Assembly (NCBI RefSeq): GCF_963675635.1
Contig: NZ_OY776488.1
Coordinates: forward strand, 1,401,501-1,465,500
Reading direction: 5' to 3'
DNA from: an uncultured Pseudodesulfovibrio sp.
GTDB taxonomy: Bacteria; Desulfobacterota; Desulfovibrionia; Desulfovibrionales; Desulfovibrionaceae
Length of the DNA: 64,000 nucleotides
Made by a program: the position numbers and the translations under genes. This document shows, piece after piece, positions 8,841-17,471 of the stretch. The notes below the pieces were generated by a model that had not been told where the DNA came from, did no database searches, and saw only the letters and a program-made list of their open reading frames with translations. The first letter of the stretch is position 1, and every line of letters begins with the position of its first letter.

Positions 8841-9197
8841 TTAATCGCCCAACGCCTCATGCACTATCTGAATCACGTCGGCTGGGTCGAACGGCTTCTT
8901 GATGGTCGCCACTGCCCGCCGAATGGCCAGATGTATCCCGGACAAACCGCTGATAACTATCACCGGAATATCCGAAAATTCCTCTTCATTTGTCAGCCGA
9001 CGATAGAATCGCGGCCCCCACTCGTGAGGCATCTCGATATCCAACGTAATAAGGTCGGGCTTTTCTGCCTTTGCTACATCGTACGCTGATATTCCGTCAG
9101 ACGCGCGGCAGGTGTCGTATCCGTGATCTTCGAATACATTGATGAGGTAGTCGACGATATCCGGATCGTCATCCACCACCATGATTTTCTTTGGCAT
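8841..9197 (-). CDS. Stand-alone response-regulator receiver (paralogue of the next upstream gene)
   Basis: A 118-residue single receiver domain: acidic pocket VVDDDPD, phospho-acceptor Asp in LITLDIEMP, switch region VIVISGLS and conserved Lys in IKKPF. There is no output domain. It shares an unusual EMP-x-EWGPRFYR stretch with the receiver at 9337-9690, so the two are tandem duplicates. ATG 9197 is preceded by AGGTAG; the frame from 9245 has no ribosome site. It may pass phosphoryl groups between the two nearby kinases. Confidence 0.88.
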   Translation of the reverse strand: MPKKIMVVDDDPDIVDYLINVFEDHGYDTCRASDGISAYDVAKAEKPDLITLDIEMPHEWGPRFYRRLTNEEEFSDIPVIVISGLSGIHLAIRRAVATIKKPFDPADVIQIVHEALGD

Positions 9198-9283
9198 TCG
9201 TTCTACCTGTTGTTCAAGGTATTGAGTTTCCCGCAATCCTTGCAACGTACACTCAACCTGCCCACTTGTTCAAGCTTGAATAT

Positions 9284-9316
9284 CCGACCCGCAGGCTCTG
9301 AAAGCCCGCGGGTCGG
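9284..9316 (-). repeat. Intergenic GC-rich hairpin between two receiver genes
   Basis: CCGACCCGC (9284-9292) pairs with GCGGGTCGG (9308-9316), with a further GGCT/AGCC pairing inside. No clear T-run follows on the minus strand, so it looks more like an RNA-processing or stability hairpin, or a leaky terminator, than a strong stop. Confidence 0.6.
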
Positions 9317-9336
9317 CGTGCTACACCACCTACAAT

Positions 9337-9690
9337 TTAGCCGATTGCGTCCTTGACGATTTTCAGCAGTTGAGCAGGTTCAAAAGGTTTCGTAAGGCTT
9401 GCGATTGCCTTGGGAATAGCGTATTTGATCGAGTTGAGCCCGCTGATCACCACAACGGGGGTACGCTTGAGTTCCTCGTCCTGGCTGATCTTGCGGTAGA
9501 ATCTGGGACCCCACTCATTGGGCATTTCCAGATCCAGAGTGATGAGATCGGGCTTTTCCTGCTTTGCAATCTCAACAGCCTCGGAGCCGTCTACGGCAGT
9601 CACGGTTTCATAACCGTTGTCGCTGAGAAGTTCGGACAGATAAGAACGGATTTCCTTGTCGTCATCAACGATGAGAATCTTCTTGGACAT
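9337..9690 (-). CDS. rrf1: Stand-alone receiver, Rrf1-like
   Basis: A 117-residue receiver: LIVDDDKE, phospho-acceptor Asp in LITLDLEMP, VVISGL and the Lys in LTKPF. It has no DNA-binding domain. ATG 9690 follows GGAGGG at 5-nt spacing. In D. vulgaris the hmc operon continues into rrf1, a lone receiver, and rrf2; order and domain content match here, although a stress-protein gene and extra sensors have been added. The gene symbol is by position and domain type; the 8841 copy is an equally possible orthologue. Confidence 0.8.
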   Translation of the reverse strand: MSKKILIVDDDKEIRSYLSELLSDNGYETVTAVDGSEAVEIAKQEKPDLITLDLEMPNEWGPRFYRKISQDEELKRTPVVVISGLNSIKYAIPKAIASLTKPFEPAQLLKIVKDAIG

Positions 9691-9736
9691 AACAACCCTC
9701 CTGGTACGCATGAATCATTATTTTGATTCTTGACTT

Positions 9737-9808
9737 TGCCGCAGTCGCTCCCGCCAAGGCCGACTGCGGCATTAATATTTGAGCGTCCGGCCCGGAAGGA
9801 CCGGACGC
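9737..9808 (-). repeat. Two tandem strong hairpins after the stress-protein gene
   Basis: On the minus strand two perfect hairpins follow the uspA-type stop: GCGTCCGG/CCGGACGC (9783-9808) and TGCCGCAGTCG/CGACTGCGGCA (9737-9771, 11 bp). Neither has a good T-run. They separate the hmc structural part from the regulator part and could set different mRNA levels for each. Confidence 0.6.
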
Positions 9809-9819
9809 ATTTAACACAC

Positions 9820-10713
9820 TTATACTTTGTCAGGCTTGCTGACGCTGACAACCGGACAACCGGCGCGCAGGATAACCTGCTCCATGGTCGAACCGATCCG
9901 GGCCTTTTCGGGGTCCAGTTCGTGACTATGGTGTGCCATGACAATAAGGTCGGCAGACCGTTCGCGAGCCATCTTGACGATTTCCACGTAAGGAACGCCT
10001 TCCCACACCTCGATATCGAAGTTTTTGAAGTCGCTCATGTGCGGTACATACATATCGCGGATACGCTTGCGTGCAGCAATGAGTTCGTCTTCGATCTGAT
10101 TCTGGTCCAGCACCTTGCCGCTGATATCCAGCGCATGGAGAAGCGTCAGGTCGCAATCAAGTTCCTTGGCAGAAGCCAGGGAAAACTTGAAGGCGTGCTC
10201 AGCCTGCTTAGAGAAATCAGTGGCAAAGACGATGTTGCCGAATCCACCCCAATAGGATGCTGTCTCACGGTGGACGGTCATCACAGGGCAGCGGGCAGCC
10301 TTGGCCACACGCTGCAAAGTGGAACCGGGGTATCCCATACGATATGAGGAGGACTCACCGGAGCTGGCTCCCATGACGATCAAATCCACATCTTCATCGC
10401 GTGCAGCGCGAAGGATTTCACGATGCGGCACGCCGGTGGTCAGAATCATCTTGGAGAACTCCACGCTTTCGATCTGTTTTGCGAAGGTGTTTTTCAACTC
10501 CTCCTCAACCCAGGAACGATAGTCGTCGTCGACCTCGATCTTCTCACCTGTACGGACGTCATTGACTTCCTGTGAGAAGGCCTTGGTGGGCACACCCATG
10601 ACGTTAAAGACAATGACTTCCGCGCCGTAGCGTTTGGCCATGTCGAAAGCGACACGAGCGGCGCCGAAGGTGGACGGAGCACCGCTGGTAGCCAGTAGAA
10701 TCTTTTTGAACAT
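9820..10713 (-). CDS. Tandem-domain universal stress protein
   Basis: A 297-residue protein made of two UspA folds. The first starts MFKKILLATSGAPS and has the nucleotide-binding pattern VMGASSGESSSYRMGYPGSTLQRVAKAA...PVMTV. The second starts IVFATDFSKQAEHA and ends VMAHHSHELDPEKARIGSTMEQVILRAGCPVVSV. The G-x-G-x9-GST-type ATP-binding loop is visible in both. It lies 19 nt after hmcF, so it belongs to the hmc transcript; a role in energy-stress response tied to electron flow is inference. Confidence 0.88.
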   Translation of the reverse strand: MFKKILLATSGAPSTFGAARVAFDMAKRYGAEVIVFNVMGVPTKAFSQEVNDVRTGEKIEVDDDYRSWVEEELKNTFAKQIESVEFSKMILTTGVPHREILRAARDEDVDLIVMGASSGESSSYRMGYPGSTLQRVAKAARCPVMTVHRETASYWGGFGNIVFATDFSKQAEHAFKFSLASAKELDCDLTLLHALDISGKVLDQNQIEDELIAARKRIRDMYVPHMSDFKNFDIEVWEGVPYVEIVKMARERSADLIVMAHHSHELDPEKARIGSTMEQVILRAGCPVVSVSKPDKV

Positions 10714-10732
10714 ATTTCACCTCGTCCTTTGG

Positions 10733-12124
10733 TTACTCGTCCTTGGGCAGCAGATGCTCGGGAACATCCAGCATTTTGATCACCAGCGGCTTGAGGAAGG
10801 ACCAGCGGATGCCGATTTCATACTCTTCCTCCAGGTCGCGGATGGCGTCCCAGCAGTTATGGCACGGAGCGATGACGAGCTTGCAGCCCGTATCGAGGAT
10901 CTGATCCATCTTCTTGCGAAGGGCCATGTTGCGCTGTTCACGGTATTTGCCGATGCCGTTGAAACCACCACCACCGCCGCAGCAGTAGTTATGCTCTCTG
11001 GTGGGGGACATTTCTACGAAATATCCGGGTTCCACGATGTAGCTGATGATTTCGCGAGTGACATCCTTCAGTCCCTGGTTGCGCACGTAGTTGCAGGAAT
11101 CCTGCAATGTGACCGGCTCCTTGATCCGCTTTGAGGGATCAATCTTGAGCTTGCCGGTACGCAGCGCCTCTGCCAGCCATTCCACGTAGTGAACGTAAGG
11201 AACAGGCGGCTGACCGTCTTCACGACCGACCCAGTACGGGCCTTCGATGACGGTGGCACGGTGTGCGTGACCGCATTCGGTGCCGGTAGCACGCTTGGGC
11301 TTCAGGCGTTCGATGGCATTGTATACATTTTGAACGTTGTCCTTGCAGCATTCCCAGTCACCGGCGAACATGGACAGGGAGGTCTGCTCCCACCCTTCCG
11401 AAGGAACGGTCCAGTTCTCACCGGCCACATGGAAGAGAATAGCCGCTTCGGCGATGTCTTCCGGGTAGTGCTTGGGTTCACGGGCGTTACAGGTATACAT
11501 GATATCCGCACCGACCTTGTCGACAGGGATCTCAAGACCCGGCCATTCCTCTTCGGTCTCCTCGGCCATCCATTCGCATGTCTCGACCCAGTCTTCCGTC
11601 GTAACGTCCATCTGAGCACGATACACGCGGTGCATACCGGAACCGATCTTAAGCTCCCACGGCACGAAGCCCTGAGAAAACAGCAGGCCGCGCAGGTAGC
11701 TGAACATGACACCCATATCAATGCCATGCGGGCAGTACATGCCACAACGGTTGCAACAGGTGCATTTGGACCATGCAGTCTCCATGCACATCTGCATGAA
11801 CTCGTTGTCGACCTTGCCCTTTTTCTTGACGATCTGGCCAAGGGTGGACTGGATCTTATAGGACGGAACCTGTTCGGGCACGCGTCCGTTAACCTGGTAA
11901 AGGAAGCAGGACTCGGCACACAGGCCGCAGTGAGCACAGATTTCCAACCAGGTTTTCATCCTGGACTTAATGGTCTTCTGTATGGTTGCCCACAGCTTAT
12001 CCGAATCCACTTCCAGGTGGTTCATTTCTTCGTAATATTGCTTGCCACCCTTGTCACCGAGAGTCAGCTTGAGCTGTTCATCGGTGTTGATGGGCGTCTT
12101 GTTGCAAAGTTTTCCTTCAGGCAT
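10733..12124 (-). CDS. hmcF: Hmc complex cytoplasmic iron-sulfur subunit HmcF
   Basis: A 463-residue protein of the HdrD/GlpC type. Two CxxCxxCxxxC-P ferredoxin motifs near the N-terminus ([11 protein letters not shown] at about 60 and [14 protein letters not shown] at about 114) bind [4Fe-4S] clusters. Two cysteine-rich CCG-type domains follow, the last ending [13 protein letters not shown] and APCHNCWD. In Hmc this subunit is cytoplasmic and passes electrons between the membrane subunits and an unknown partner. It lies 39 nt after hmcE and 19 nt before the stress-protein gene. Confidence 0.93.
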   Translation of the reverse strand: MPEGKLCNKTPINTDEQLKLTLGDKGGKQYYEEMNHLEVDSDKLWATIQKTIKSRMKTWLEICAHCGLCAESCFLYQVNGRVPEQVPSYKIQSTLGQIVKKKGKVDNEFMQMCMETAWSKCTCCNRCGMYCPHGIDMGVMFSYLRGLLFSQGFVPWELKIGSGMHRVYRAQMDVTTEDWVETCEWMAEETEEEWPGLEIPVDKVGADIMYTCNAREPKHYPEDIAEAAILFHVAGENWTVPSEGWEQTSLSMFAGDWECCKDNVQNVYNAIERLKPKRATGTECGHAHRATVIEGPYWVGREDGQPPVPYVHYVEWLAEALRTGKLKIDPSKRIKEPVTLQDSCNYVRNQGLKDVTREIISYIVEPGYFVEMSPTREHNYCCGGGGGFNGIGKYREQRNMALRKKMDQILDTGCKLVIAPCHNCWDAIRDLEEEYEIGIRWSFLKPLVIKMLDVPEHLLPKDE

Positions 12125-12163
12125 TGTGCTTCTCCATTCTCTTGGGCTGTGTATAAAGCCCGA

Positions 12164-12841
12164 TTACCAGGCCATGTCCGAGCCTTTCATGCCACCACGC
12201 TTGATGCCGTAATCCATACCCAACTGCATGCGGGACATGAAGAACAGGATGGCGTGACTGAGCTTGGTGAAAGGCAGACAAAGCAGCCAGATTTCCGCAC
12301 TGATGATATGAGCCATCAGCCAGAAGTTGTAATCGCCCATTTCGTAGCGTGCGATCAGGCCGGTGATGAAAGGCATCACCGTGATGACCAACAGCAGGTA
12401 ATCGTAGAAGGTTGTGATGATACGCACTTCGGGGAATGCTATCCGGCGCAGGACCATGAACAGTCCGCCGACCAGGCATATCCAGGCAAGCGTGTCCGCC
12501 ACAAAAGTGGGCAGTGCAGGCAGGCTGAATCCGAATGCATCTTGCAGCATCACGTTATGTGCTTCCAGGAAGATCGGGGTGACAAGCAGCCCAATATGGA
12601 AGGCAAAGAAGATGATGGTAAAACCGGGGCGAACCCTCCATAACCGGGCCTTGAACGGGATGATGAAGGCCAGGATGGAACGGAATCCACCACGCAGTCC
12701 GTAACTCATGTTGGGGCGGTAAGCCACCCTGTCAAGCTGCCAATTCAGGCCCCTGACATACATGACGGCGCGAACTATCAGGCCGCCAAAGCTGACGAGA
12801 AACGTCACCCAGAGCATGGGCCCTGTCAGGAAATCGTACAT
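12164..12841 (-). CDS. hmcE: Hmc complex membrane subunit HmcE (NarI-like)
   Basis: A 225-residue integral membrane protein with five or so hydrophobic helices: about 8-27, 58-85, 110-130, 138-160 and 170-190. Histidines within helices (FHIGLL, AHIISAEIWLLC) are candidates for haem b ligands as in NarI-type subunits. It is the gamma-type subunit of the Hmc complex, between HmcD and HmcF. The C-terminus is basic and cytoplasmic. Confidence 0.88.
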   Translation of the reverse strand: MYDFLTGPMLWVTFLVSFGGLIVRAVMYVRGLNWQLDRVAYRPNMSYGLRGGFRSILAFIIPFKARLWRVRPGFTIIFFAFHIGLLVTPIFLEAHNVMLQDAFGFSLPALPTFVADTLAWICLVGGLFMVLRRIAFPEVRIITTFYDYLLLVITVMPFITGLIARYEMGDYNFWLMAHIISAEIWLLCLPFTKLSHAILFFMSRMQLGMDYGIKRGGMKGSDMAW

Positions 12842-12895
12842 TTCCGCTTCTCCTTGATTGTCATATCGTTAGTAATAAAACGATGGCCTCAGCGC

Positions 12896-13027
12896 CTAGT
12901 CGTCCTTTTTGTTTCCGCCCATGAGGAACTGCCAGTAGAGGGTGACCCCTACCAGAATTGCGCCCATGATCAGATACACAGTGCCTTTGGTGAAGGTGTA
13001 GTAATCCTGTAAATTAAAGAATTCCAT
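12896..13027 (-). CDS. hmcD: Hmc complex small subunit HmcD
   Basis: A 43-residue single-helix protein. ATG 13027 follows GGGAGG at 7 nt. The product begins MEFFNLQDYYTFTKG, has one membrane helix at about 15-35 and ends in a charged NKKDD tail at TAG 12896. Its size, single helix and place between hmcC and hmcE match HmcD of Desulfovibrio. It is easily missed because of its length. Confidence 0.85.
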   Translation of the reverse strand: MEFFNLQDYYTFTKGTVYLIMGAILVGVTLYWQFLMGGNKKDD

Positions 13028-13044
13028 CTCAATACCTCCCCAGG

Positions 13045-14220
13045 CTAGTGTTCGCCCTTGTAATCAGGGTGCTCGTAGAAAATGGGCATCCTGGTGCTGA
13101 TGAACCGGAAGACAAGTACGCCGATGGTAACCACGAACAGGGAGATGGTGATCTCGCCCCAGCTCGGGAAGTACCGCTCTGCGGAAGGCAGGTGGTAGTT
13201 GAAGGCAACCATGGAGATATTGAATCGGTTGACGATAATGCCGAGGACAGTCAGTCCTGCGGCCCATTTGATGACAGTGATATTCCTGTCCCGGACGCCG
13301 ATGGCGTACAGGAAGGAAGGCAGGGCTACGCAACCGAGCATCTCAACCAAGTACCACGCGCCGTAGCCGGTGGTCAGGTAATGCCAGTTGTTGTCGTATG
13401 CCAGGCCGATAACCTTGATGGAGAAGTACCCGAACAGCACGAGGGAAGCGGCCTTTCCGAATCCAAGGATAAGACCATCGTGGTTATTCAGGTACTCCTC
13501 GTCCATCAAGTGGTGCATGGGCTTATGAGAGAGAGTTCCTTCGAAGATGACCATGGACATACCCGCACAGATACTCGACACGAAGAAGAATACCGGAAGG
13601 TACTGCGAGTACCAGAGCGGATGCAGCTTCGACGGCGCAATGGTGAACAGCGCGCCGAGAGAGGACTGATGCAGGGTAGACAGGACCACACCAAAGATGG
13701 TCAGTGCCAGGGTCAATTTAACCACGGTGTTGCGGATCTTCTTCATACCGAGCCATTCAAACAGGGCCGGAGTGAATTCGATGAACAGCACGGTCAGGTA
13801 CAGCATGACGCACAGACCCACTTCAAAGAGCAGAGAAGTCGTTCCCTGCTGAACAAAGAGGGGGTACGGCAAACGCCAGGGACGGCCGACGTCGTATCCG
13901 AGAGCGAAGACCACCAGGGCATAGCCGAGGAATGCGGTCAGAATCGCCGGACGGACACCGGCATGGAACTTCTTGAGACCGAACACGTAGCAGGCTGCGG
14001 AGGTGGTATACCCACCTGCTGCCAGAGCGACGCCGCACATCAGATCGAAACCGATCCAGATGCCCCACGGATTGTTCTGGTCAAGGTTGGTGACGGCACC
14101 GAGGCCGCCGGTAAAACGCATCACCGTAACGATGAGTCCGGCAATGAGAATGACTCCAGCAATAATATTGAACGGCGTGAACAAGGATTTCTTTTCAGCC
14201 GCAATGGTGTCGACAGACAT
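13045..14220 (-). CDS. hmcC: Hmc complex membrane subunit HmcC (NrfD family)
   Basis: A 391-residue NrfD/PsrC-type integral membrane protein with about ten helices, beginning with the helix at 14-36 and a second at 51-72 (GIWIGFDLMCGVALAAGGY). The family binds quinone and may move protons or electrons between the periplasmic Fe-S subunit and the cytoplasm. It starts directly at the hmcB stop (adjacent codons), so translation is coupled. Confidence 0.93.
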   Translation of the reverse strand: MSVDTIAAEKKSLFTPFNIIAGVILIAGLIVTVMRFTGGLGAVTNLDQNNPWGIWIGFDLMCGVALAAGGYTTSAACYVFGLKKFHAGVRPAILTAFLGYALVVFALGYDVGRPWRLPYPLFVQQGTTSLLFEVGLCVMLYLTVLFIEFTPALFEWLGMKKIRNTVVKLTLALTIFGVVLSTLHQSSLGALFTIAPSKLHPLWYSQYLPVFFFVSSICAGMSMVIFEGTLSHKPMHHLMDEEYLNNHDGLILGFGKAASLVLFGYFSIKVIGLAYDNNWHYLTTGYGAWYLVEMLGCVALPSFLYAIGVRDRNITVIKWAAGLTVLGIIVNRFNISMVAFNYHLPSAERYFPSWGEITISLFVVTIGVLVFRFISTRMPIFYEHPDYKGEH

Positions 14221-15273
14221 TTAGGATTCCTCCTCACCGGTTTCGGCTTCTTCCTTGGGAGCAAGAGCCTCTTCAACGGCCTTCTTGACCTCGACCTCGA
14301 TGCGACGCTGGTTGGCGACTTCAGCCTTGGACAGCTCGGCATGGAGCTTCTTCTCGGCTTCTTCACCAGCTCTTTTCAGAGCGTCCTTGACAGCTGCAAC
14401 ACGCTCGTCGTTGGCAATCTTGTCCTTGCGCTTGCTTACGGCATAGATACCGCCCAGCAGCACAGGCCACAGACCGACGACGACAGGAACTGCGGCCAGC
14501 GCACCGGCAGTCAGCTCAGGTGCAGAGGCGGTGCCCAGGTCTTCACGCATGCCGATCTCGGAGAAAGGCTCGCCGGAGATGTACATCCAGCTTGTGCCGC
14601 CCATTTCCCGCTCGCCGTAGATATGATCCACGTAACGGTCCGGGTAGGCAGCAATGCGCGCACGAGCGATCTTGATGATCTCGTCGCGAGGGCCAAACGT
14701 CAGCGCTTCCTTGGGGCAACGCTCCACACAGCCGGGCAGCTTGCCTTCGGCCAGACGCGGTGCGCACAAGGTGCACTTCATGACTCTGGGTGTCAGAGGC
14801 TCATCATATTCATATGCCGGAATCTCGAAGGGACAGGCGACCATACAGTAACGGCAACCGACACAGACGGAAGCGTCATAGCTGACGGCTCCATTTGGCT
14901 CCTTCTTGAACGCCTTGACAAAGCAGGCGGAGGCACAAGCAGGTTCCAGGCAGTGGTTACACTGCTTTTTCACGAAGACCGGAGCGGTCTTTCCCTGGAA
15001 CTTGTTAACGACAGTATATGTTTTTTCATCGGTCCGACGTTTGGTGTCGAGGACGGTCAGGTCATCGAACGCCTGGTCGGGTGCGGGCAGTTGGTTCACC
15101 TCGTTGCAGGCCAGCTCGCATTTGCGGCAACCGATACAACGGGTGGCATCAAAGAGCACGGCCTGCGTGTCGGGATGCGGACCAAAGGACTTACCTCCGG
15201 CCTTTGCCGACGTGGGAAGCGCGACACTCGCGCCAGCGGCGCCCAACAGTCCGAGGAATGTTCTACGTAACAT
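14221..15273 (-). CDS. hmcB: Hmc complex iron-sulfur subunit HmcB
   Basis: A 350-residue ferredoxin-like subunit with four [4Fe-4S] motifs: [35 protein letters not shown] and CTLC followed by CVERC. The N-terminus [25 protein letters not shown] is a signal of Tat type (RRTF). After the Fe-S domain comes a single helix (about 240-262) that anchors it in the membrane, and then an unusual 80-residue Ala/Lys/Glu-rich tail predicted to be coiled coil. It takes electrons from HmcA to HmcC. Confidence 0.93.
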   Translation of the reverse strand: MLRRTFLGLLGAAGASVALPTSAKAGGKSFGPHPDTQAVLFDATRCIGCRKCELACNEVNQLPAPDQAFDDLTVLDTKRRTDEKTYTVVNKFQGKTAPVFVKKQCNHCLEPACASACFVKAFKKEPNGAVSYDASVCVGCRYCMVACPFEIPAYEYDEPLTPRVMKCTLCAPRLAEGKLPGCVERCPKEALTFGPRDEIIKIARARIAAYPDRYVDHIYGEREMGGTSWMYISGEPFSEIGMREDLGTASAPELTAGALAAVPVVVGLWPVLLGGIYAVSKRKDKIANDERVAAVKDALKRAGEEAEKKLHAELSKAEVANQRRIEVEVKKAVEEALAPKEEAETGEEES

Positions 15274-15290
15274 CTAACGTTCTCCTTCGG

Positions 15291-16898
15291 TTAGTTGGCT
15301 TTTTTCTCGTGGCACGCGACACAGTTCGTGGCAGCGGGCTTCTCGAGCTTCATTTCAGTGTGGCAGTTCATGCACTGGGCATGGTACGCAGCCTTCAGGC
15401 CGGGCTTGCCTTCGGTCTCAAACGGCTTGGCGTGACAGCTCGCGCACTTGGACGGAGTGACAGACGCCGGAGCATTGTGATGGCACCCTGCGCACATGGC
15501 TTCAGGCGTGGCGTGGAAGGAGGTAGCCAGCGGGCTATCCTTCATGCCTTTTGCTATTGAAAGCACAATTTTGCGGTGAGGCATCTTGCTCGGCTCGTAC
15601 TTGTCGGAGATGACACCGATGGTCACGGTTTCCGGGATGTCGTCGATTGCGACCATGGCCTGGCTTGCAGGACGTGTTGCAATAGCGGTCATTGCTTCGG
15701 TCTGCAGTGCTTCCTTGGTAGCACCGGGCATGGGCTGGGCTGCATTATGGCAGCTCTTGCATGTTGCTTCGGCATTAGCCTTGGAAACAGGACGAGCCGC
15801 GTGACAGCCAGCACATTCAGGCTTCTTCTGTTCCTTTGCATGGCAACCCACGCAAGAAGCATCAGAAGTCACGTCGTGCATAGCCTTGAAGCTCTTGTCC
15901 ATGGGAGCATTCACACCCTGGACGTGACACGCGTTACAGGTGTCGACCTCGGACTCATGGAGCTTGTGATTGAATGCGACAGGAGCCATGCCGGTTGCCT
16001 TTTCAGTAGCCGGGCCTTCAACCTTGGCCATCATCAGGACGGCGTCAGGCTGTTTGCGCGGCAAGCGCGGCAGTTCACCCATGGCCTTGACGACCTTGGC
16101 GCTCTCTGCCTTACGAGCATCAACTTTCTCGGCATCGTGACAGCTTGCGCAGTCAACGGGACCACTACGTTCCGCCTTCTTCTCAATGAGTGTCTGGTGA
16201 CAGGTCACGCACTGATTGTGGAAGACTTCCCTTGTGGAAAGGTTCGCCATTTCTTCAGGAGAATACACAGTCGCATAACGCCAGCTGTCTTCTTCACCTT
16301 TCTTGTAAACGGCTTTCTTGGTGGTCTCGTCGTAGACCGTGTGACAAGCGCCACAGTTGGTTTGCTCACCAGCGTCAGCAGGGATAATCTTGGAATCCCA
16401 GTGCATGAAGTGGAGCGTGTTGTCCATGCCGGACTCGACGCGTTCAGCGACGATTTCAGGCTTGGCCTGATGACAGCTGCGACACTCGCCCACCATGGGG
16501 CCGGTCTTGAATCCCTTGTCGCCGCTTTCGACGTGACAGGAGATACAACCGTCATGATAAATGTCTTTGAGCTCGGACGCGGACAATTCGGGCTGTCCCT
16601 CGCCTTCCAATCTATTGAAGGTCAGGGACATATTCCCTTCTGCATCCTTCTTGTGACAGGAAGTACAGCTCATGCCCTGTTCTTTCAGGGCTTTTGTGTG
16701 TGCGTCGTGTTTAAACACAGCCGCAGACTGTTCAAGTGACTCTAGTTTGGCGATGGTGTCGATCATGATTACGTCAGGCCTACCCGTGGCCTTCTCCGCT
16801 GTATCAAGCATGCCCATGGCTTCCATCTGAAAACCCAGCACGCCGACCAGCGCAATCATGATTACAGCAAATCGCAACATCCTTTTACCGTTTGCCAT
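15291..16898 (-). CDS. hmcA: High-molecular-weight multihaem cytochrome c HmcA
   Basis: A 535-residue secreted cytochrome with a signal peptide (about 1-30). I count 14 CxxCH haem motifs, from CTSCH near residue 78 to CVACH near 529, in class III cytochrome c3-like groupings. The D. vulgaris protein binds 16 haems, so two are absent here or use a variant spacing I did not find. It accepts electrons from periplasmic hydrogenases through cytochrome c3 and hands them to the membrane complex. It is the first gene of the operon. Confidence 0.93.
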   Translation of the reverse strand: MANGKRMLRFAVIMIALVGVLGFQMEAMGMLDTAEKATGRPDVIMIDTIAKLESLEQSAAVFKHDAHTKALKEQGMSCTSCHKKDAEGNMSLTFNRLEGEGQPELSASELKDIYHDGCISCHVESGDKGFKTGPMVGECRSCHQAKPEIVAERVESGMDNTLHFMHWDSKIIPADAGEQTNCGACHTVYDETTKKAVYKKGEEDSWRYATVYSPEEMANLSTREVFHNQCVTCHQTLIEKKAERSGPVDCASCHDAEKVDARKAESAKVVKAMGELPRLPRKQPDAVLMMAKVEGPATEKATGMAPVAFNHKLHESEVDTCNACHVQGVNAPMDKSFKAMHDVTSDASCVGCHAKEQKKPECAGCHAARPVSKANAEATCKSCHNAAQPMPGATKEALQTEAMTAIATRPASQAMVAIDDIPETVTIGVISDKYEPSKMPHRKIVLSIAKGMKDSPLATSFHATPEAMCAGCHHNAPASVTPSKCASCHAKPFETEGKPGLKAAYHAQCMNCHTEMKLEKPAATNCVACHEKKAN

Positions 16899-17408
16899 GT
16901 GTGATCCCTTTCCTCAAAAGCGTTGATGGCAACGAACCAGCCTCTCAGCCAATTCTTCAGGCCCCGTTTCCAGGGCCTCTTCCGGCCCCCTGACGCGGCC
17001 ACCCGGCACGCGCCTTTAAACTTTGTCAAAAAACTCCTCCTGAATTGGGAGGTTAAATAACCCACCTAACCACGAGGTTTTTATCCATACCGAGCCGGTA
17101 TGTTAAATTCATCACAATCGTCAAGTGATTTTCACAATCTAAGAATAATTATTATTTTATGTTCAAATACATATAATCACTGAGGAACCTCAATAGGAGG
17201 TATTTTGAAATTCGTTCTCAACACCCCCCTTTGACCTAAGAATCACAAGGTGTTTCATACTTTTTAAATAGAGAATTATTTCGCATAAAAAAAATATTAA
17301 TTTGCTATTTATGGATAGTTTTTCACATCATATTTGTCATTTTTCACGGGACAAAATGGGCTTTTTTTTTGCCGAGACATACGACAACTCCCCCTCATTT
17401 CAGACCAC
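16899..17408 (-). promoter_or_regulatory. Long leader/promoter region of the hmc operon
   Basis: No gene is evident in about 510 bases, most of it AT-rich, upstream of hmcA. Candidate control sites are the inverted repeat GGTTA-AA-TAACC at 17051-17062 with another GGTTA half-site at 17067-17071 (minus strand), which could be an Rrf2 operator, and a -35-like TTGACG at 17124-17119 without a good -10. An AGGAGG at 17198-17203 on the plus strand precedes only a nine-codon frame. Confidence 0.45.
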
Positions 17409-17439
17409 GAAAAAAGTCGCACTCGATTGAATGCGACTT
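17409..17439 (-). terminator. Rho-independent terminator of the amino-sugar minus arm
   Basis: AAGTCGCA (17414-17421) pairs perfectly with TGCGACTT (17432-17439). On the minus strand a run of six T follows. It lies about 35 nt after the Gfo/Idh gene. Confidence 0.85.
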
Positions 17440-17471
17440 CTTAAATCTCAAGGGAGAAAAATGATGTTGGA

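Noticed and set aside
11189-12643. A 484-codon plus-strand frame
   Set aside because: Antisense to hmcF and hmcE; no ribosome site or family features.
13048-15270. A 740-codon open frame on the plus strand
   Set aside because: It lies antisense to hmcB and hmcC, whose motifs are unmistakable. The translated product is low in hydrophobic order and has no known motif; it is a shadow of codon bias.
17198-17239. Leader peptide with AGGAGG and a nine-codon frame
   Set aside because: Starts with TTG, is very short, faces away from hmcA and has no attenuator next to it.
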